64,000 nucleotides of DNA from Massilia sp. Leaf139. Its GTDB lineage: Bacteria > Pseudomonadota > Gammaproteobacteria > Burkholderiales > Burkholderiaceae_D. A program made the translations under genes and the position numbers. The stretch is taken from assembly GCF_001424165.1 (NCBI RefSeq), contig NZ_LMOJ01000001.1, forward strand, positions 337,194 to 401,193, written 5' to 3'. A model generated the notes under the pieces. That model saw only the letters and a program-made list of their open reading frames with translations, was not told the origin of the DNA and did not search any database. Position 1 is the first letter of the stretch, and each line of letters opens with the position of its first letter. Positions 1 through 10,261 of the stretch are shown here, one piece after another.

Positions 1-2
1 GC

Positions 3-275
3 GCGGGCAGCATCATCGGCTCGGGCACGGTGTCGAACAAGCAGGGCAACCTGCACGGCTCCTCGATCGCCAACGGCGGCGTCGGCTACTGCTGCCTGGC
101 CGAGGTGCGCATGTACGAAACCATCGAACACGGCGCGCCGCAGACGCCGTTCCTGCGCTTCGGCGACAGCGTGCGCATCGAGATGCTGGACGCCGCCGGC
201 GCGAGCATCTTCGGCGCCATCGACCATGAGGTGGCGCATTACCACGGCGCCCATCACCACGGGAGGAAAGAATGA
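3..275 (+). CDS. FAH-family hydrolase, C-terminal 90 residues
   Basis: Only the end of the gene is present; the reading frame is open from base 3 and the start lies left of the window. The fragment contains the FAH-fold signature GSGTVSNKQGN followed by GSSIANGGVGYCCLAEVR, typical of the roughly 330-residue fumarylacetoacetate or fumarylpyruvate hydrolase relatives rather than of the 430-residue eukaryote-like fumarylacetoacetase. These enzymes cleave a carbon-carbon bond in diketo acids using a bound divalent metal. The stop overlaps the next start in ATGA, so the product is translationally coupled to the isomerase that would make its substrate. Exact substrate (fumarylacetoacetate or fumarylpyruvate) cannot be told from this piece. 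Confidence 0.85.
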   Translation, partial: AGSIIGSGTVSNKQGNLHGSSIANGGVGYCCLAEVRMYETIEHGAPQTPFLRFGDSVRIEMLDAAGASIFGAIDHEVAHYHGAHHHGRKE

Positions 276-916
276 AGCTCTATACGTATTTCCGCAGCTC
301 GGCCGCCTATCGCGTGCGCATCGCCCTGAACCTAAAGGGCCTGAACTACGAGGCCCTGCCGGTGCACCTGCTCAAGGACGGCGGCCAGCAGCGCCAGGAA
401 GAGTTCCGCCGCATCAATCCGAGCGGCCTGGTGCCGGCCTTCCAGGACGAGCGCATCACGCTCACCCAGTCGATGGCGATCATCGAATACCTGGACGAGC
501 GCTACCCGGCCGTGCCCCTGATGCCGCACGACGCCCCGGGCCGCGCCCGCGTGCGCGAGCTGGCCCAGATCGTCGCCTGCGACATCCACCCGCTGAACAA
601 CCTGCGCGTGCTGAAGCACCTGGTCAATGAGCTCAAGCTGAGCGAAGAGCAGAAGACCGAATGGGTGCGCCACTGGATCCGCGAAGGCCTGGCAGGGCTG
701 GAAGCCCACCTGGCGCGGGATCCGGCCGCCGGCCCGTTCTGCCACGGCCAGTCGCCGACGATCGCCGACTGCTTCCTGGTGCCGCAGGTGTTCAACGCCC
801 AGCGCTTCGATATCGACATCGGTGCATATCCGAACATCAGCCGCATTTATGCGCTGTGCGTGGATCTGCCGGCCTTCGCGGCCGCGCACCCATCGAAGCA
901 GCCGGACGCGGAGTAA
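272..916 (+). CDS. maiA: Maleylacetoacetate/maleylpyruvate isomerase (zeta-class GST)
   Basis: The 214-residue product has the zeta glutathione S-transferase layout: an N-terminal thioredoxin-like domain (about 1-82) with the active-site loop SSAAYRVRIALNLKG, the glutathione contact QSMAIIEYLDE, and an all-helical C-terminal domain. The family performs glutathione-dependent cis-trans isomerisation of maleylacetoacetate (tyrosine/homogentisate route) or maleylpyruvate (gentisate route). The classic SSCS loop reads SSAA here, so the conserved serine is kept and the cysteine is lost. It overlaps the FAH hydrolase by 4 bases (ATGA), has a GGAGG-like site just upstream, and is followed directly by a 101-bp palindromic element. 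Confidence 0.9.
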   Translation: MKLYTYFRSSAAYRVRIALNLKGLNYEALPVHLLKDGGQQRQEEFRRINPSGLVPAFQDERITLTQSMAIIEYLDERYPAVPLMPHDAPGRARVRELAQIVACDIHPLNNLRVLKHLVNELKLSEEQKTEWVRHWIREGLAGLEAHLARDPAAGPFCHGQSPTIADCFLVPQVFNAQRFDIDIGAYPNISRIYALCVDLPAFAAAHPSKQPDAE

Positions 917-1017
917 GAGCGCCCGACAACACAGCCATGGCTGCGTTGCAGCGCCTCGCCATACTGTCGTACTGGCTTCGGCGCTGCGCCTTGCTCTGGC
1001 AGTGTTCTCAGGCGCTC
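917..1017. repeat. 101-bp palindromic element, copy 1
   Basis: It starts on the base after the maiA stop. Outer arms GAGCGCC (917-923) and GGCGCTC (1011-1017) are perfectly complementary, and an inner pair GCAGCGC (948-954) and GCGCTGC (980-986) also match. The middle (about 935-1000) is nearly identical to the element at 43194-43294, which has exactly the same length but different arms. It probably forms a long hairpin between maiA and the convergent CBS gene. I do not recognise a named family. Confidence 0.75.
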
Positions 1018-1031
1018 TGACGGTGGACGAT

Positions 1032-1472
1032 TTATTGCTGGGTCGAGCGATCCGGCTCCGACGGCGTCGAGATCTCGTCCAGGGTGCGGTCGACGTCGGC
1101 CGAATGCTTGGTCGCGACGTCGCCCAGCGAGACGATGCCGATCACCTTCGACGCCTCGTCGAGCACGGGGATACGGCGGATCTGGACGTCGCCCATCTGC
1201 GCCAGCACCTCGTCCACGCTCTGGTTCGGGGTGCAGGTGCGCACGTCAATGCTCATCACTTCGTTCACCTTCGTCGTGACCGGGTTCTGGCCGGCCGCGA
1301 CCGAGCGCACGGTGATGTCGCGGTCGGTGATCATGCCGACCAGCTGCTCGCCATCGAGCACGGGGATGGCGCCCACGTTCAGTTCGTCCATCAGCTGCGC
1401 GGCGCGCTGCACGGTTTCCTGTGGCGAGATGGTTTGCACGTCGCGGGTCATGATGTCCTGGATCGTTTGCAT
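1032..1472 (-). CDS. CBS-pair domain protein
   Basis: The 146-residue protein is almost entirely two CBS motifs: about 8-65 (IMTRDVQTISPQETV, then GAIPVLDGEQLVGMITDRDI) and about 72-128 (VMSIDVRTCTPNQSV, then RRIPVLDEASKVIGIVSLGD). CBS pairs bind adenine nucleotides and act as energy or ionic sensors; stand-alone versions usually regulate a partner enzyme or channel. No partner domain is fused and neighbours give no clue. The start is supported by GGAG seven bases upstream on the minus strand. The short acidic tail after residue 130 is outside the domain. Specific function unknown. Confidence 0.88.
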   Translation of the reverse strand: MQTIQDIMTRDVQTISPQETVQRAAQLMDELNVGAIPVLDGEQLVGMITDRDITVRSVAAGQNPVTTKVNEVMSIDVRTCTPNQSVDEVLAQMGDVQIRRIPVLDEASKVIGIVSLGDVATKHSADVDRTLDEISTPSEPDRSTQQ

Positions 1473-1617
1473 CGTCGGTCTCCTTGTGGTTGGGTGGATG
1501 GGGCGACCACTATGCCGCGAATTTTAAAACCGCCACGCCAGCTTGACGCGCGGAATGGCCGCGCCCGCCGGCCGCGGCCTGCGCTACAATCCGCCTCTTT
1601 TTTCGACCGTCCCGACC

Positions 1618-2388
1618 ATGACTTGCGCCCCCATTCCTCCCGCCTTCATCGACGCGCTCGACCGGGCCGACGCCTCCTGGCGGCCGCACCTGCTGCGCGG
1701 CCTGGAAGCGGTCGCGGAGGCCGATCCGGCCTACCTGCCCGCGCTCGCCGCGGACGATTACCTGCCCACCCACGGCCGCCTGTTCGCCGCCTTTGCACAG
1801 CCCCTGGAGCGGGTGCGCTACGTGCTGGTGGGGGAGGGGCCGTATCCGCGCGCCGAAAGCGCGACCGGGGTCTGCTTCATGGACGGCGCCGTGGGCGAAC
1901 TGTGGAGCGAAACCGGACTATCGAAGCCCGTCAATCGGGCGACCTCGCTGCGCAATTTCATGAAGATGCTGCTGGTGGCCGACGGCCAGCTGCAGGTCGA
2001 GGATACCGGCGGCGCGGCGCTGGCGCCGGTGGCGAGGGCGGCGCGCGAGGGCAGTTCGATCCGGACGCTGGCCCAACTGCAGGACAACCTGACGGCCGAG
2101 GGGTTTCTCCTGCTGAACGCGGCGCTGGTGTTTCGCAAGCACGTGGCCCCGGCGCTCGATGCGCGCGGCTGGCTGCCTTTCCTGCAGACGGTGCTGGCCG
2201 TGCTCGCCGCGCAGCCGGCGGCGCCGACGCTGGTGCTGTGGGGGAAGATCGCGGAGCAGCTGCGCAAGCTGCCGGAGACGGCCGGGCTGCCGCAGGTGGT
2301 GGCGGAGCATCCGTATAACCTGAGCTTTATTGGGCACGAGGGGATGCAGACGCTGTTCGGGCCGATGCGCTTGCTGCGGGCACGATAG
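1618..2388 (+). CDS. UDG-fold protein with altered catalytic motif
   Basis: The 256-residue protein follows the uracil-DNA glycosylase plan: motif A region VRYVLVGEGPYPRAES (about residue 65), a central block with RATSLRNFMKML, LLLNAALVF, then LVLWGKIAEQL and a motif B-like AEHPYNLSFIGHEG. In family-1 UDG the motif is GQDPYH with a catalytic Asp; here that Asp is Gly (GEGPYP), while the motif B His is kept. So the fold call is good but glycosylase activity is uncertain. The start at 1618 was chosen over an in-frame ATG at 1543 because homology begins there and TACAAT (1585-1590), a possible -10 box, lies between them. Confidence 0.7.
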   Translation: MTCAPIPPAFIDALDRADASWRPHLLRGLEAVAEADPAYLPALAADDYLPTHGRLFAAFAQPLERVRYVLVGEGPYPRAESATGVCFMDGAVGELWSETGLSKPVNRATSLRNFMKMLLVADGQLQVEDTGGAALAPVARAAREGSSIRTLAQLQDNLTAEGFLLLNAALVFRKHVAPALDARGWLPFLQTVLAVLAAQPAAPTLVLWGKIAEQLRKLPETAGLPQVVAEHPYNLSFIGHEGMQTLFGPMRLLRAR

Positions 2389-2486
2389 GGAAGCGTCGTG
2401 CCCTCAACCGGTCGAAAACGCACCGCTACCCACGACAAAACCACGTCCACCGTTTTTGGGCCCGCCAAGACAAGCCCCCCGGAATT

Positions 2487-2515
2487 TGCTATACTTGACT
2501 AAATCGTTCAACTAA
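2487..2515 (+). promoter_or_regulatory. isc operon promoter with type-1 IscR operator
   Basis: An extended -10 element TGCTATACT occupies 2487-2495. Bases 2491-2515 match 22 of 25 positions of the type-1 IscR consensus (ATASYYGACTRWWWYAGTCRRSTAT); mismatches are at motif positions 16, 17 and 25. No good -35 box is visible at the expected distance. The operator overlaps the -10 and probable start point, which fits repression of the operon by [2Fe-2S]-IscR. iscR begins 88 bases downstream of the operator. Confidence 0.8.
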
Positions 2516-2602
2516 TCCGGTCTTTCAGCTTCAGCACCGAAGACCTGTGAAAAGGGGATGAGAAATGAACAAGAGCAATATTTTAACATTACCGGGGTTG
2601 TG

Positions 2603-3094
2603 ATGCGTCTGACCACCAAAGGCCGTTTTGCTGTCACTGCGATGATCGATCTTGCCCTGCGCCAGGGTAACGGTCCGGTCACGCTGTCGGGCATCAGCCA
2701 GCGCCAGGCCATCTCGCTGTCCTACCTGGAGCAGCTGTTCGGCAAGCTGCGCCGCCACGAGATCGTCGAATCGATCCGCGGCCCGGGCGGCGGCTACAGC
2801 CTGGCGCGTCCGGCGGAAAAGGTGACGGTGGCCGACATCATCATCGCCGTCGACGAGCCGCTCGATGCGACCCAATGCGGCGGCAAGGAAAACTGCCACG
2901 GCGCGGACGCCGCCAGCGGCATCCGCTGCATGACGCACGACCTCTGGACGACGCTGAACGCCAAGATGGTCGACTACCTGGACTCGGTCTCGCTGCAAGA
3001 CCTGGTCGACCAGCAGAAGCAGAAAGAACAGAACGTCGTGGTGGTGCACCGTGCCCCTACTACCGCCACCGCCACCGCACAAACTGAAGTATGA
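2603..3094 (+). CDS. iscR: Fe-S cluster regulator IscR
   Basis: The 163-residue Rrf2-family repressor starts with [19 protein letters not shown], the usual IscR N-terminus; in-frame codons back to 2558 lack family similarity. A winged helix-turn-helix covers about 1-80. The cluster-binding region holds C92, C98, C109 and H112. In E. coli the ligands are C92, C98, C104 and H107, so this protein carries five extra residues (around ADAASGIR) between the second and third cysteine. The C-terminal tail after about 145 is low-complexity. It is the first isc gene and probably represses its own operon through the site at 2491-2515. Confidence 0.95.
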   Translation: MRLTTKGRFAVTAMIDLALRQGNGPVTLSGISQRQAISLSYLEQLFGKLRRHEIVESIRGPGGGYSLARPAEKVTVADIIIAVDEPLDATQCGGKENCHGADAASGIRCMTHDLWTTLNAKMVDYLDSVSLQDLVDQQKQKEQNVVVVHRAPTTATATAQTEV

Positions 3095-3107
3095 CTGGAG
3101 TGAACTG

Positions 3108-4364
3108 ATGAACGCGCCTTTGGACAAAAAAATCGAGCAGAGCTTCGTGACTGCGCCGCATTTCCCGATCTACATGGATTATTCGGCGACGACGCCGGTC
3201 GACCCACGCGTGGCCGACAAGATGATCCCGTTCCTGCGCGAGCAGTTCGGCAATCCCGCCTCGCGCAGCCACATGTACGGCTGGTCGGCGGAAGCCGCGA
3301 TCGAAGAGGCGCGCGGCCATGTCGCCGCCCTGGTCGGCGCCGATCCGCGCGAAATCATCTGGACGTCGGGTGCGACCGAGTCGAACAACCTGGCGCTCAA
3401 AGGCGCGGCCAATTTCTATAAAACGAAGGGCAAGCACATCATCACGGTGAAGACCGAGCACAAGGCCGTGCTCGACACCGTGCGCGAGCTGGAGCGCGTC
3501 GGTTTCGAAGCGACCTACCTCGAGCCGCAGGACAACGGCCTGATCACGATCGAACAGCTCGAAGCGGCCATCCGCTCGGACACGATCCTGGTTTCGGTCA
3601 TGCTGGTCAATAACGAGATCGGCGTCATCCAGCCGATCGACGCCATCGGCGAACTGTGCCGCTCGAAGGGCATCATCTTCCACTGCGACGCCGCGCAAGC
3701 GACGGGCAAGGTGCACATCGACCTGGAAAAGACCAAGTGCGACCTGATGACCTTCACCGCGCACAAGACCTATGGCCCGAAGGGCGTCGGCGCCCTGTAC
3801 GTGCGCCGCAAGCCGCGCATCCGCCTGGAAGCGCAGATGCACGGCGGCGGCCATGAGCGCGGCCTGCGTTCGGGCACGCTGCCGACGCACCAGATCGCCG
3901 GCATGGGCGAAGCCTTCCGCATCGCGAAGGAAGAGATGGACGCCGAACTGGTCAAGGTGAAAGCGCTGCGCGACCGCCTGGCCAAGGGCCTGCTGGAGAT
4001 CGAAGAGGTCTACATCAACGGCGACATGGAACACCGCGTGCCGCACAACCTGAACGTTTCGTTCAACTACGTCGAAGGCGAGTCGCTGATCATGGCGATC
4101 AAGGACATCGCCGTGTCGTCGGGTTCGGCCTGCACCTCGGCCTCGCTGGAGCCATCGTATGTCCTGCGCGCCCTGGGTCGCAGCGACGAACTGGCGCACA
4201 GCTCGATCCGCTTCACCATCGGCCGCTTCACGACCGAAGAGGACATCGATTTCACGATCGAACTGCTGAAGTCGAAGGTCGGCAAACTGCGCGAACTGTC
4301 GCCGCTGTGGGACATGTTCAAGGAAGGGATCGACCTGAATTCGATCCAATGGGCCGCACACTAA
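3108..4364 (+). CDS. iscS: Cysteine desulfurase IscS
   Basis: The 418-residue class V aminotransferase supplies sulfur from cysteine for Fe-S assembly. It shows [14 protein letters not shown] near the N-terminus, the PLP lysine K220 in [11 protein letters not shown] and the sulfur-accepting C342 in [14 protein letters not shown] on the mobile loop. ATG 3108 has GGAG upstream and gives a roughly 18-residue N-terminal extension relative to E. coli. An in-frame start at 3051 would overlap iscR and add a proline run, so it was rejected. The gene lies 13 bases after iscR and passes persulfide to IscU encoded next. Confidence 0.97.
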   Translation: MNAPLDKKIEQSFVTAPHFPIYMDYSATTPVDPRVADKMIPFLREQFGNPASRSHMYGWSAEAAIEEARGHVAALVGADPREIIWTSGATESNNLALKGAANFYKTKGKHIITVKTEHKAVLDTVRELERVGFEATYLEPQDNGLITIEQLEAAIRSDTILVSVMLVNNEIGVIQPIDAIGELCRSKGIIFHCDAAQATGKVHIDLEKTKCDLMTFTAHKTYGPKGVGALYVRRKPRIRLEAQMHGGGHERGLRSGTLPTHQIAGMGEAFRIAKEEMDAELVKVKALRDRLAKGLLEIEEVYINGDMEHRVPHNLNVSFNYVEGESLIMAIKDIAVSSGSACTSASLEPSYVLRALGRSDELAHSSIRFTIGRFTTEEDIDFTIELLKSKVGKLRELSPLWDMFKEGIDLNSIQWAAH

Positions 4365-4388
4365 TTCAAGAATTCAAGGAGCACTACC

Positions 4389-4775
4389 ATGGCATATTCC
4401 GATAAAGTCCTCGACCACTACGAGAATCCACGCAACGTCGGCGCCTTCGACAAGGGCGACGAATCGATCGGCACCGGCATGGTCGGCGCACCGGCCTGCG
4501 GCGACGTGATGAAGCTGCAGATCAAGGTCAACGAGCAGGGGCTGATCGAAGACGCGAAGTTCAAGACCTATGGCTGCGGTTCGGCCATCGCCTCGAGCTC
4601 GCTGGTGACCGAATGGGTCAAGGGCAAGACGCTGGATCAGGCGCTGGCCATCAAGAACACGCAGATCGCCGAAGAACTGGCGCTGCCGCCGGTGAAGATC
4701 CACTGCTCGATCCTGGCCGAAGACGCAATCAAGGCCGCTGTCGCCGATTACAAGACCAAGCACGCAACTGCGTAA
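4389..4775 (+). CDS. iscU: Fe-S scaffold IscU
   Basis: The 128-residue scaffold has the three cluster cysteines C37 (APACGDV), C63 (YGCGSAIAS) and C106 (KIHCSILA), plus the Asp after the first Cys-Gly pair. LPPVK at 99-103 is the site recognised by the chaperone HscA. Length and start match the family exactly. It accepts sulfur from IscS and iron, builds a [2Fe-2S] cluster, and hands it over with help from HscA/HscB. Spacing to iscS is 24 bases, with an AAGGAG site in front of the ATG. Confidence 0.97.
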   Translation: MAYSDKVLDHYENPRNVGAFDKGDESIGTGMVGAPACGDVMKLQIKVNEQGLIEDAKFKTYGCGSAIASSSLVTEWVKGKTLDQALAIKNTQIAEELALPPVKIHCSILAEDAIKAAVADYKTKHATA

Positions 4776-4802
4776 AGTTAGACCGGAGCTGGAGAAGAAC
4801 GC

Positions 4803-5126
4803 ATGGCAATCACACTGACCGAAAAAGCGGCGAAGCACATCAATCGCTACATCGAGCGCCGCGGCAAGGGCCTCGGGCTGCGTTTCGGCGTGCGCACCAC
4901 CGGCTGCTCGGGTCTCGCCTACAAGCTGGAGTATGTCGACGAGGCGGCGGCCGAGGACAACGTCTTCGAGTCGCACGGCGTGAAGGTCTTCGTCGACCCG
5001 AAAAGCCTGCCCTACATCGATGGCACCGAGCTCGATTTCGCCCGCGAGGGCCTGAACGAAGGCTTCCGCTTCAACAACCCGAACGTCAAGGACAATTGCG
5101 GTTGCGGCGAGAGCTTCCGGATCTAA
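4803..5126 (+). CDS. iscA: A-type Fe-S carrier IscA
   Basis: The 107-residue A-type carrier has the three conserved cysteines C35 (TTGCSGLAY), C99 and C101 (NCGCGESF). It receives clusters from IscU and delivers them to apo-proteins, chiefly for [4Fe-4S] targets. It follows iscU by 27 bases with GGAG upstream of the start. Nothing unusual in length or composition. Confidence 0.96.
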   Translation: MAITLTEKAAKHINRYIERRGKGLGLRFGVRTTGCSGLAYKLEYVDEAAAEDNVFESHGVKVFVDPKSLPYIDGTELDFAREGLNEGFRFNNPNVKDNCGCGESFRI

Positions 5127-5133
5127 GCCGGTG

Positions 5134-5649
5134 ATGCAGAATCACTTCGAGCTGTTCGGGCTGCCGGCCCGCTTCGACGTCGACATGGCCGCGCTGGACG
5201 CGGCCTATCGTGAAGTCCAGGGGCGCGTGCACCCGGATCGCTTCGTCAACGCCACCGGCGCCGAGCAGCGCGTCGCCATGCAATGGGCCACGCGCGCGAA
5301 CGAAGCCTATCAGACGCTGAAGCACCCGCAAAAGCGCGCCCAGTACCTGTGCGAGCTGAACGGCGTCGACCTGCAGACCGAATCGAACACGGCGATGCCG
5401 ATGGCCTTCCTGATGCAGCAGATGGAATGGCGCGAAGCACTCGGCGACGCGCGCGCGGCCAAGGATGGCGCGGCGCTCGACGCCCTCGACGCCCAGGTGC
5501 GCGGCGAGCGCAAGGCGATGCTGAAGCGGGTCGGCACGCAGCTCGACGCGGGCGACTTCCAGCAGGCCGCCGAAGGCGTGCGCGCGCTGATGTTCCTCGA
5601 CAAATTCGGCGACGAGGTACAGTACGCGTTCGAGGCGATCGAAGGGTAG
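5134..5649 (+). CDS. hscB: Fe-S co-chaperone HscB
   Basis: The 171-residue J-protein has an N-terminal J-domain (about 1-75) with the HPD tripeptide at 33-35 (RVHPDRF) and a C-terminal three-helix IscU-binding domain. It stimulates HscA ATPase and brings IscU to the chaperone. ATG 5134 is preferred over the GTG immediately before it (5131) because MQNHFELFGLP matches the family start. It sits 7 bases after iscA. A pair of inverted hairpin repeats separates it from hscA, an unusual break in an otherwise tight operon. Confidence 0.95.
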   Translation: MQNHFELFGLPARFDVDMAALDAAYREVQGRVHPDRFVNATGAEQRVAMQWATRANEAYQTLKHPQKRAQYLCELNGVDLQTESNTAMPMAFLMQQMEWREALGDARAAKDGAALDALDAQVRGERKAMLKRVGTQLDAGDFQQAAEGVRALMFLDKFGDEVQYAFEAIEG

Positions 5650-5676
5650 AACAGCGGCACGTCGTGCCGAAGGGAC

Positions 5677-5760
5677 GTAGGGTGGGCGCCCCGTGCCCAC
5701 GCGGAACGATGCGCCAACACGACGCATGCTTCACGCGTGGGCACGGGGCGCCCACCCTAC
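5677..5760. repeat. Inverted pair of GTAG hairpin repeats (hscB-hscA gap)
   Basis: A forward unit (5677-5703) begins GTAGGGTGGGCGCC, folds on GTGGGC/GCCCAC and ends ACGCG; a reverse unit with the same sequence lies at 5734-5760. The two face each other around a 30-base spacer. The pair lies inside the isc operon, 27 bases after the hscB stop and 68 bases before hscA. The GTAG foot plus palindrome resembles REP units paired as a BIME. Confidence 0.85.
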
Positions 5761-5828
5761 AAACGTGAGACCAATCACGCATCCCGCCCGACTGGCACCA
5801 CACAGAACAACAACCAGGTAACACGAAC

Positions 5829-7718
<1,890 letters not shown>

Positions 7719-7719
7719 C

Positions 7720-7748
7720 GTAGGGTGGGCGCCCCGTGCCCACCATAC
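7720..7748 (+). repeat. Single GTAG hairpin repeat (hscA-fdx gap)
   Basis: It begins GTAGGGTGGGCGCCCCG and folds on GTGGGC/GCCCAC, the same subtype as the pair at 5677-5760 but single and with a changed end (CATAC). It starts on the second base after the hscA stop and is the second hairpin inside the isc operon. Confidence 0.8.
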
Positions 7749-7781
7749 AAGAACGATATAAATAATTGAAGAGGTAACAAA

Positions 7782-8123
7782 GTGCCACAAATCGTCATCC
7801 TGCCGCACCCGGTCTTCTGCCCAGACGGCGCCGTCCTGGACGCGCCGAGCGGCAAGTCCGTCTGCGACGTCATGCTGGAAAACGACATCGAGATCGAACA
7901 CGCCTGCGACCGCGTCTGCGCCTGCACCACATGCCACGTGATCGTGCGCGAGGGCTTCGAGTCGCTGAACGAGCAGGAAGAAAAAGAAGAAGACATGCTC
8001 GACAAGGCCTGGGGCCTGGAGCCGAATTCGCGCCTGTCGTGCCAGGCGATCGTGGCGGAAGAGGATCTCGTGGTCGAGATCCCGAAATACACGATCAACC
8101 ACGCAGCCGAGAAGAACCACTGA
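7782..8123 (+). CDS. fdx: ISC-type [2Fe-2S] ferredoxin
   Basis: The 113-residue adrenodoxin-like ferredoxin has ligands C42, C48, C51 (ACDRVCACTTC) and C87 (SRLSCQAI). It supplies electrons for cluster assembly on IscU. The start is GTG, supported by GAGG seven bases upstream and the family N-terminus MPQIVILPHP. It lies in the usual place between hscA and iscX; the hairpin at 7720 precedes its ribosome-binding site. Confidence 0.95.
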   Translation: MPQIVILPHPVFCPDGAVLDAPSGKSVCDVMLENDIEIEHACDRVCACTTCHVIVREGFESLNEQEEKEEDMLDKAWGLEPNSRLSCQAIVAEEDLVVEIPKYTINHAAEKNH

Positions 8124-8137
8124 CAACGGAAACTGCC

Positions 8138-8332
8138 ATGAAGTGGAACGAGGTGACGGCCATCGCCGAAGCGCTGTTCGAGAAGTACCCGGACGTCGAC
8201 CCCGCGACCGTACGCTTCGTCGACCTCCACAACTGGGTCGTCGGACTCGAGGGCTTCGACGACGACCGCACGCGCGGCGGCGAGCGCGTACTGGAAGCCA
8301 TTCAGGCGGCATGGATCGATGAAGCACGCTAA
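8138..8332 (+). CDS. iscX: IscX, Fe-S assembly modulator
   Basis: The 64-residue acidic protein starts MKWNEVTAIAEALF and contains the family block FVDLHNWVVGLEGF near its middle. IscX binds IscS and iron and tunes desulfurase activity. Its frame overlaps the start of the next gene by 14 bases (8319-8332), implying translational coupling to a methyltransferase that is not a usual isc component. Confidence 0.93.
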   Translation: MKWNEVTAIAEALFEKYPDVDPATVRFVDLHNWVVGLEGFDDDRTRGGERVLEAIQAAWIDEAR

Positions 8333-9224
8333 ACAAATCATTACCAAAGCCCCGGCACCGCTGGAGCTTCCTCCAGAGGTGCGTCCCGGGCAGTCGATCG
8401 AACTGCTCAAGGAACTGCACATCCTCACGCGCGACGCGAAACTCAACCAGGACAGCCGCCGCAAACTGAAGCAGGTCTACCACCTGATCAACTTCATCGA
8501 GCCGCTGGTGAAAGACGTGCGCGCGGAGAAGGGCAGCGTCTCCCTGGTCGACCACGGCGCCGGCAAGTCCTACCTCGGCTTCATCCTGTACGACCTGTTC
8601 TTCAAGGGCCTGCAAGACGCTTCGCACATCTACGGCATCGAGACGCGCGACGAGCTGGTCGCGAAATCGACCGAGTTGGCGGCGCGCCTGGGCTTTACCA
8701 ACATGTCCTTCCTGCCGCTGTCGGTGGCCGAGTCGACCACCTCAAGCCAGCTGCCCGAGACGATCGACATCGTGACCGCGCTGCATGCCTGTAATACCGC
8801 GACCGACGACGCCATCGACTTCGCGCTGAAGAAAAAGGCCAAGCACATGGTGCTGGTGCCGTGCTGCCAGGCCGAAGTAGCGACCGTGCTGCGCAAGAAC
8901 AAGGGCAAGGATCTGGGCAAGAGCGCGCTGACCGAAATCTGGCGCCATCCGATCCACACGCGCGAATTCGGCAGCCAGGTGACCAACGTGCTGCGCTGCC
9001 TGCAGCTGGAAGCCCACGGTTACCAGGTGACGGTGACGGAACTGGTGGGCTGGGAGCACTCGATGAAAAACGAGCTGATCGTGGCGACATATAAAAACCT
9101 GCCGCGCCGGCGTCCGAGCGAGCGCCTGCAGGAAGTGCTGTCCACGCTGGGCCTGGAAGAGATGGGCCAGCGTTTCTATGCTTCTCGAACGGCGCAGCTT
9201 GACGCCGTCACCAACGACGACTGA
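8319..9224 (+). CDS. SAM-dependent methyltransferase, METTL25/GSTCD-like
   Basis: The 301-residue protein has a Rossmann motif SLVDHGAGKSYLGFILYD (about 68-85), an acidic ribose-binding strand (GIETRDEL) and the segment VTALHACNTATDDAIDF followed by LVPCCQAEV. This block is shared by a poorly studied methyltransferase group that includes METTL25 and GSTCD C-terminal domains; its substrate in bacteria is unknown, possibly RNA. Overlap with iscX and five bases to the aldolase after it suggest one transcript. The lysine-rich segment KKKAKHM fits nucleic-acid contact but does not prove it. Confidence 0.75.
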   Translation: MKHAKQIITKAPAPLELPPEVRPGQSIELLKELHILTRDAKLNQDSRRKLKQVYHLINFIEPLVKDVRAEKGSVSLVDHGAGKSYLGFILYDLFFKGLQDASHIYGIETRDELVAKSTELAARLGFTNMSFLPLSVAESTTSSQLPETIDIVTALHACNTATDDAIDFALKKKAKHMVLVPCCQAEVATVLRKNKGKDLGKSALTEIWRHPIHTREFGSQVTNVLRCLQLEAHGYQVTVTELVGWEHSMKNELIVATYKNLPRRRPSERLQEVLSTLGLEEMGQRFYASRTAQLDAVTNDD

Positions 9225-9229
9225 AGACC

Positions 9230-10261
9230 ATGAGCGAAAAAATCACCTGGATCGACCTGCGCAGCGACACCGTCACCCAACCGTCCGAGGCAATGCGCGC
9301 CGCGATGGCCGCCGCCGAAGTCGGCGACGACGTCTACGCCGACGATCCGACCGTCAACCGCCTGCAGGACTACGCGGCCGACCTGTTCGGCTATGAGGCA
9401 GGCATGTTCGCGCCGAGCGGCACGCAAACCAACCTGATCGCGCTGATGACCCACTGCGGTCGCGGCGACGAATACCTGGTCGGCCAGGAAGCGCACACCT
9501 ACAAGTACGAAGGCGGCGGCGCCGCAGTGCTCGGTTCGATCCAGCCGCAGCCGATCGCCAATCAGGCGGACGGTTCGATCGCGCTGGCCGATATCGAGGC
9601 CTACATCAAGCCCGACGACATGCACTTCGCGCGCACCCGCCTGCTGGCGCTGGAAAACACCATCGGCGGCCGCGTGCTCGGCCAGGACTACATCGCCGCT
9701 GCCACCTCGCTGGCGCATGCGAAGGGCCTCGCCACCCACCTCGACGGCGCGCGTGTCTGCAATGCCGCCGTCAAGCAGGGCATCAGTCTGCGCGAGGTCG
9801 TCAAGGGCTTCGATACGGTGTCGGTCTGCCTGTCGAAGGGCCTGGGCGCGCCGGTCGGTTCCGTGCTGCTCGGCCCGAAGGCCTTCATCGAGCAGGGCAA
9901 GCGCTGGCGCAAGATGCTGGGCGGCGGCATGCGCCAGGCCGGCGTGCTGGCGGCGGCCGCGCAGCACGCGCTGCAGCACAATGTGGCGCGTCTGGCGGAA
10001 GACCACGAGAACGCGGCCCTGCTGGCGCGCGGCCTGGCCGAGATCGATGCCCTGAGCGTCGGCACCCCGCAGACCAACATCTTCTGGATGGACATCCCGG
10101 CCGCCGCCTGCGAACCGCTGCGCGCCGCGCTGGCGGAGCAGGGCATCCGCGCCTCGATCGGCCCGCGTACGCGCCTGGTGACCCACCTGGACATCACGCG
10201 CGCCGACGTCGACACCGTCGTCGCCGCTTTCAAAACCTTTTTCAAGAACTGGCAAGCATGA
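9230..10261 (+). CDS. ltaE: Low-specificity L-threonine aldolase
   Basis: The 343-residue fold-type I PLP enzyme starts WIDLRSDTVTQPSEAMR and keeps the family signature VGDDVYADDPTVNRL. The PLP lysine is K203 in SVCLSKGLGAPVGS. It cleaves L-threonine and L-allo-threonine to glycine and acetaldehyde. Length is typical (about 340). Its stop overlaps the next start in ATGA, so it is coupled to the pseudouridine synthase gene; no metabolic link between the two is obvious. Confidence 0.93.
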   Translation: MSEKITWIDLRSDTVTQPSEAMRAAMAAAEVGDDVYADDPTVNRLQDYAADLFGYEAGMFAPSGTQTNLIALMTHCGRGDEYLVGQEAHTYKYEGGGAAVLGSIQPQPIANQADGSIALADIEAYIKPDDMHFARTRLLALENTIGGRVLGQDYIAAATSLAHAKGLATHLDGARVCNAAVKQGISLREVVKGFDTVSVCLSKGLGAPVGSVLLGPKAFIEQGKRWRKMLGGGMRQAGVLAAAAQHALQHNVARLAEDHENAALLARGLAEIDALSVGTPQTNIFWMDIPAAACEPLRAALAEQGIRASIGPRTRLVTHLDITRADVDTVVAAFKTFFKNWQA

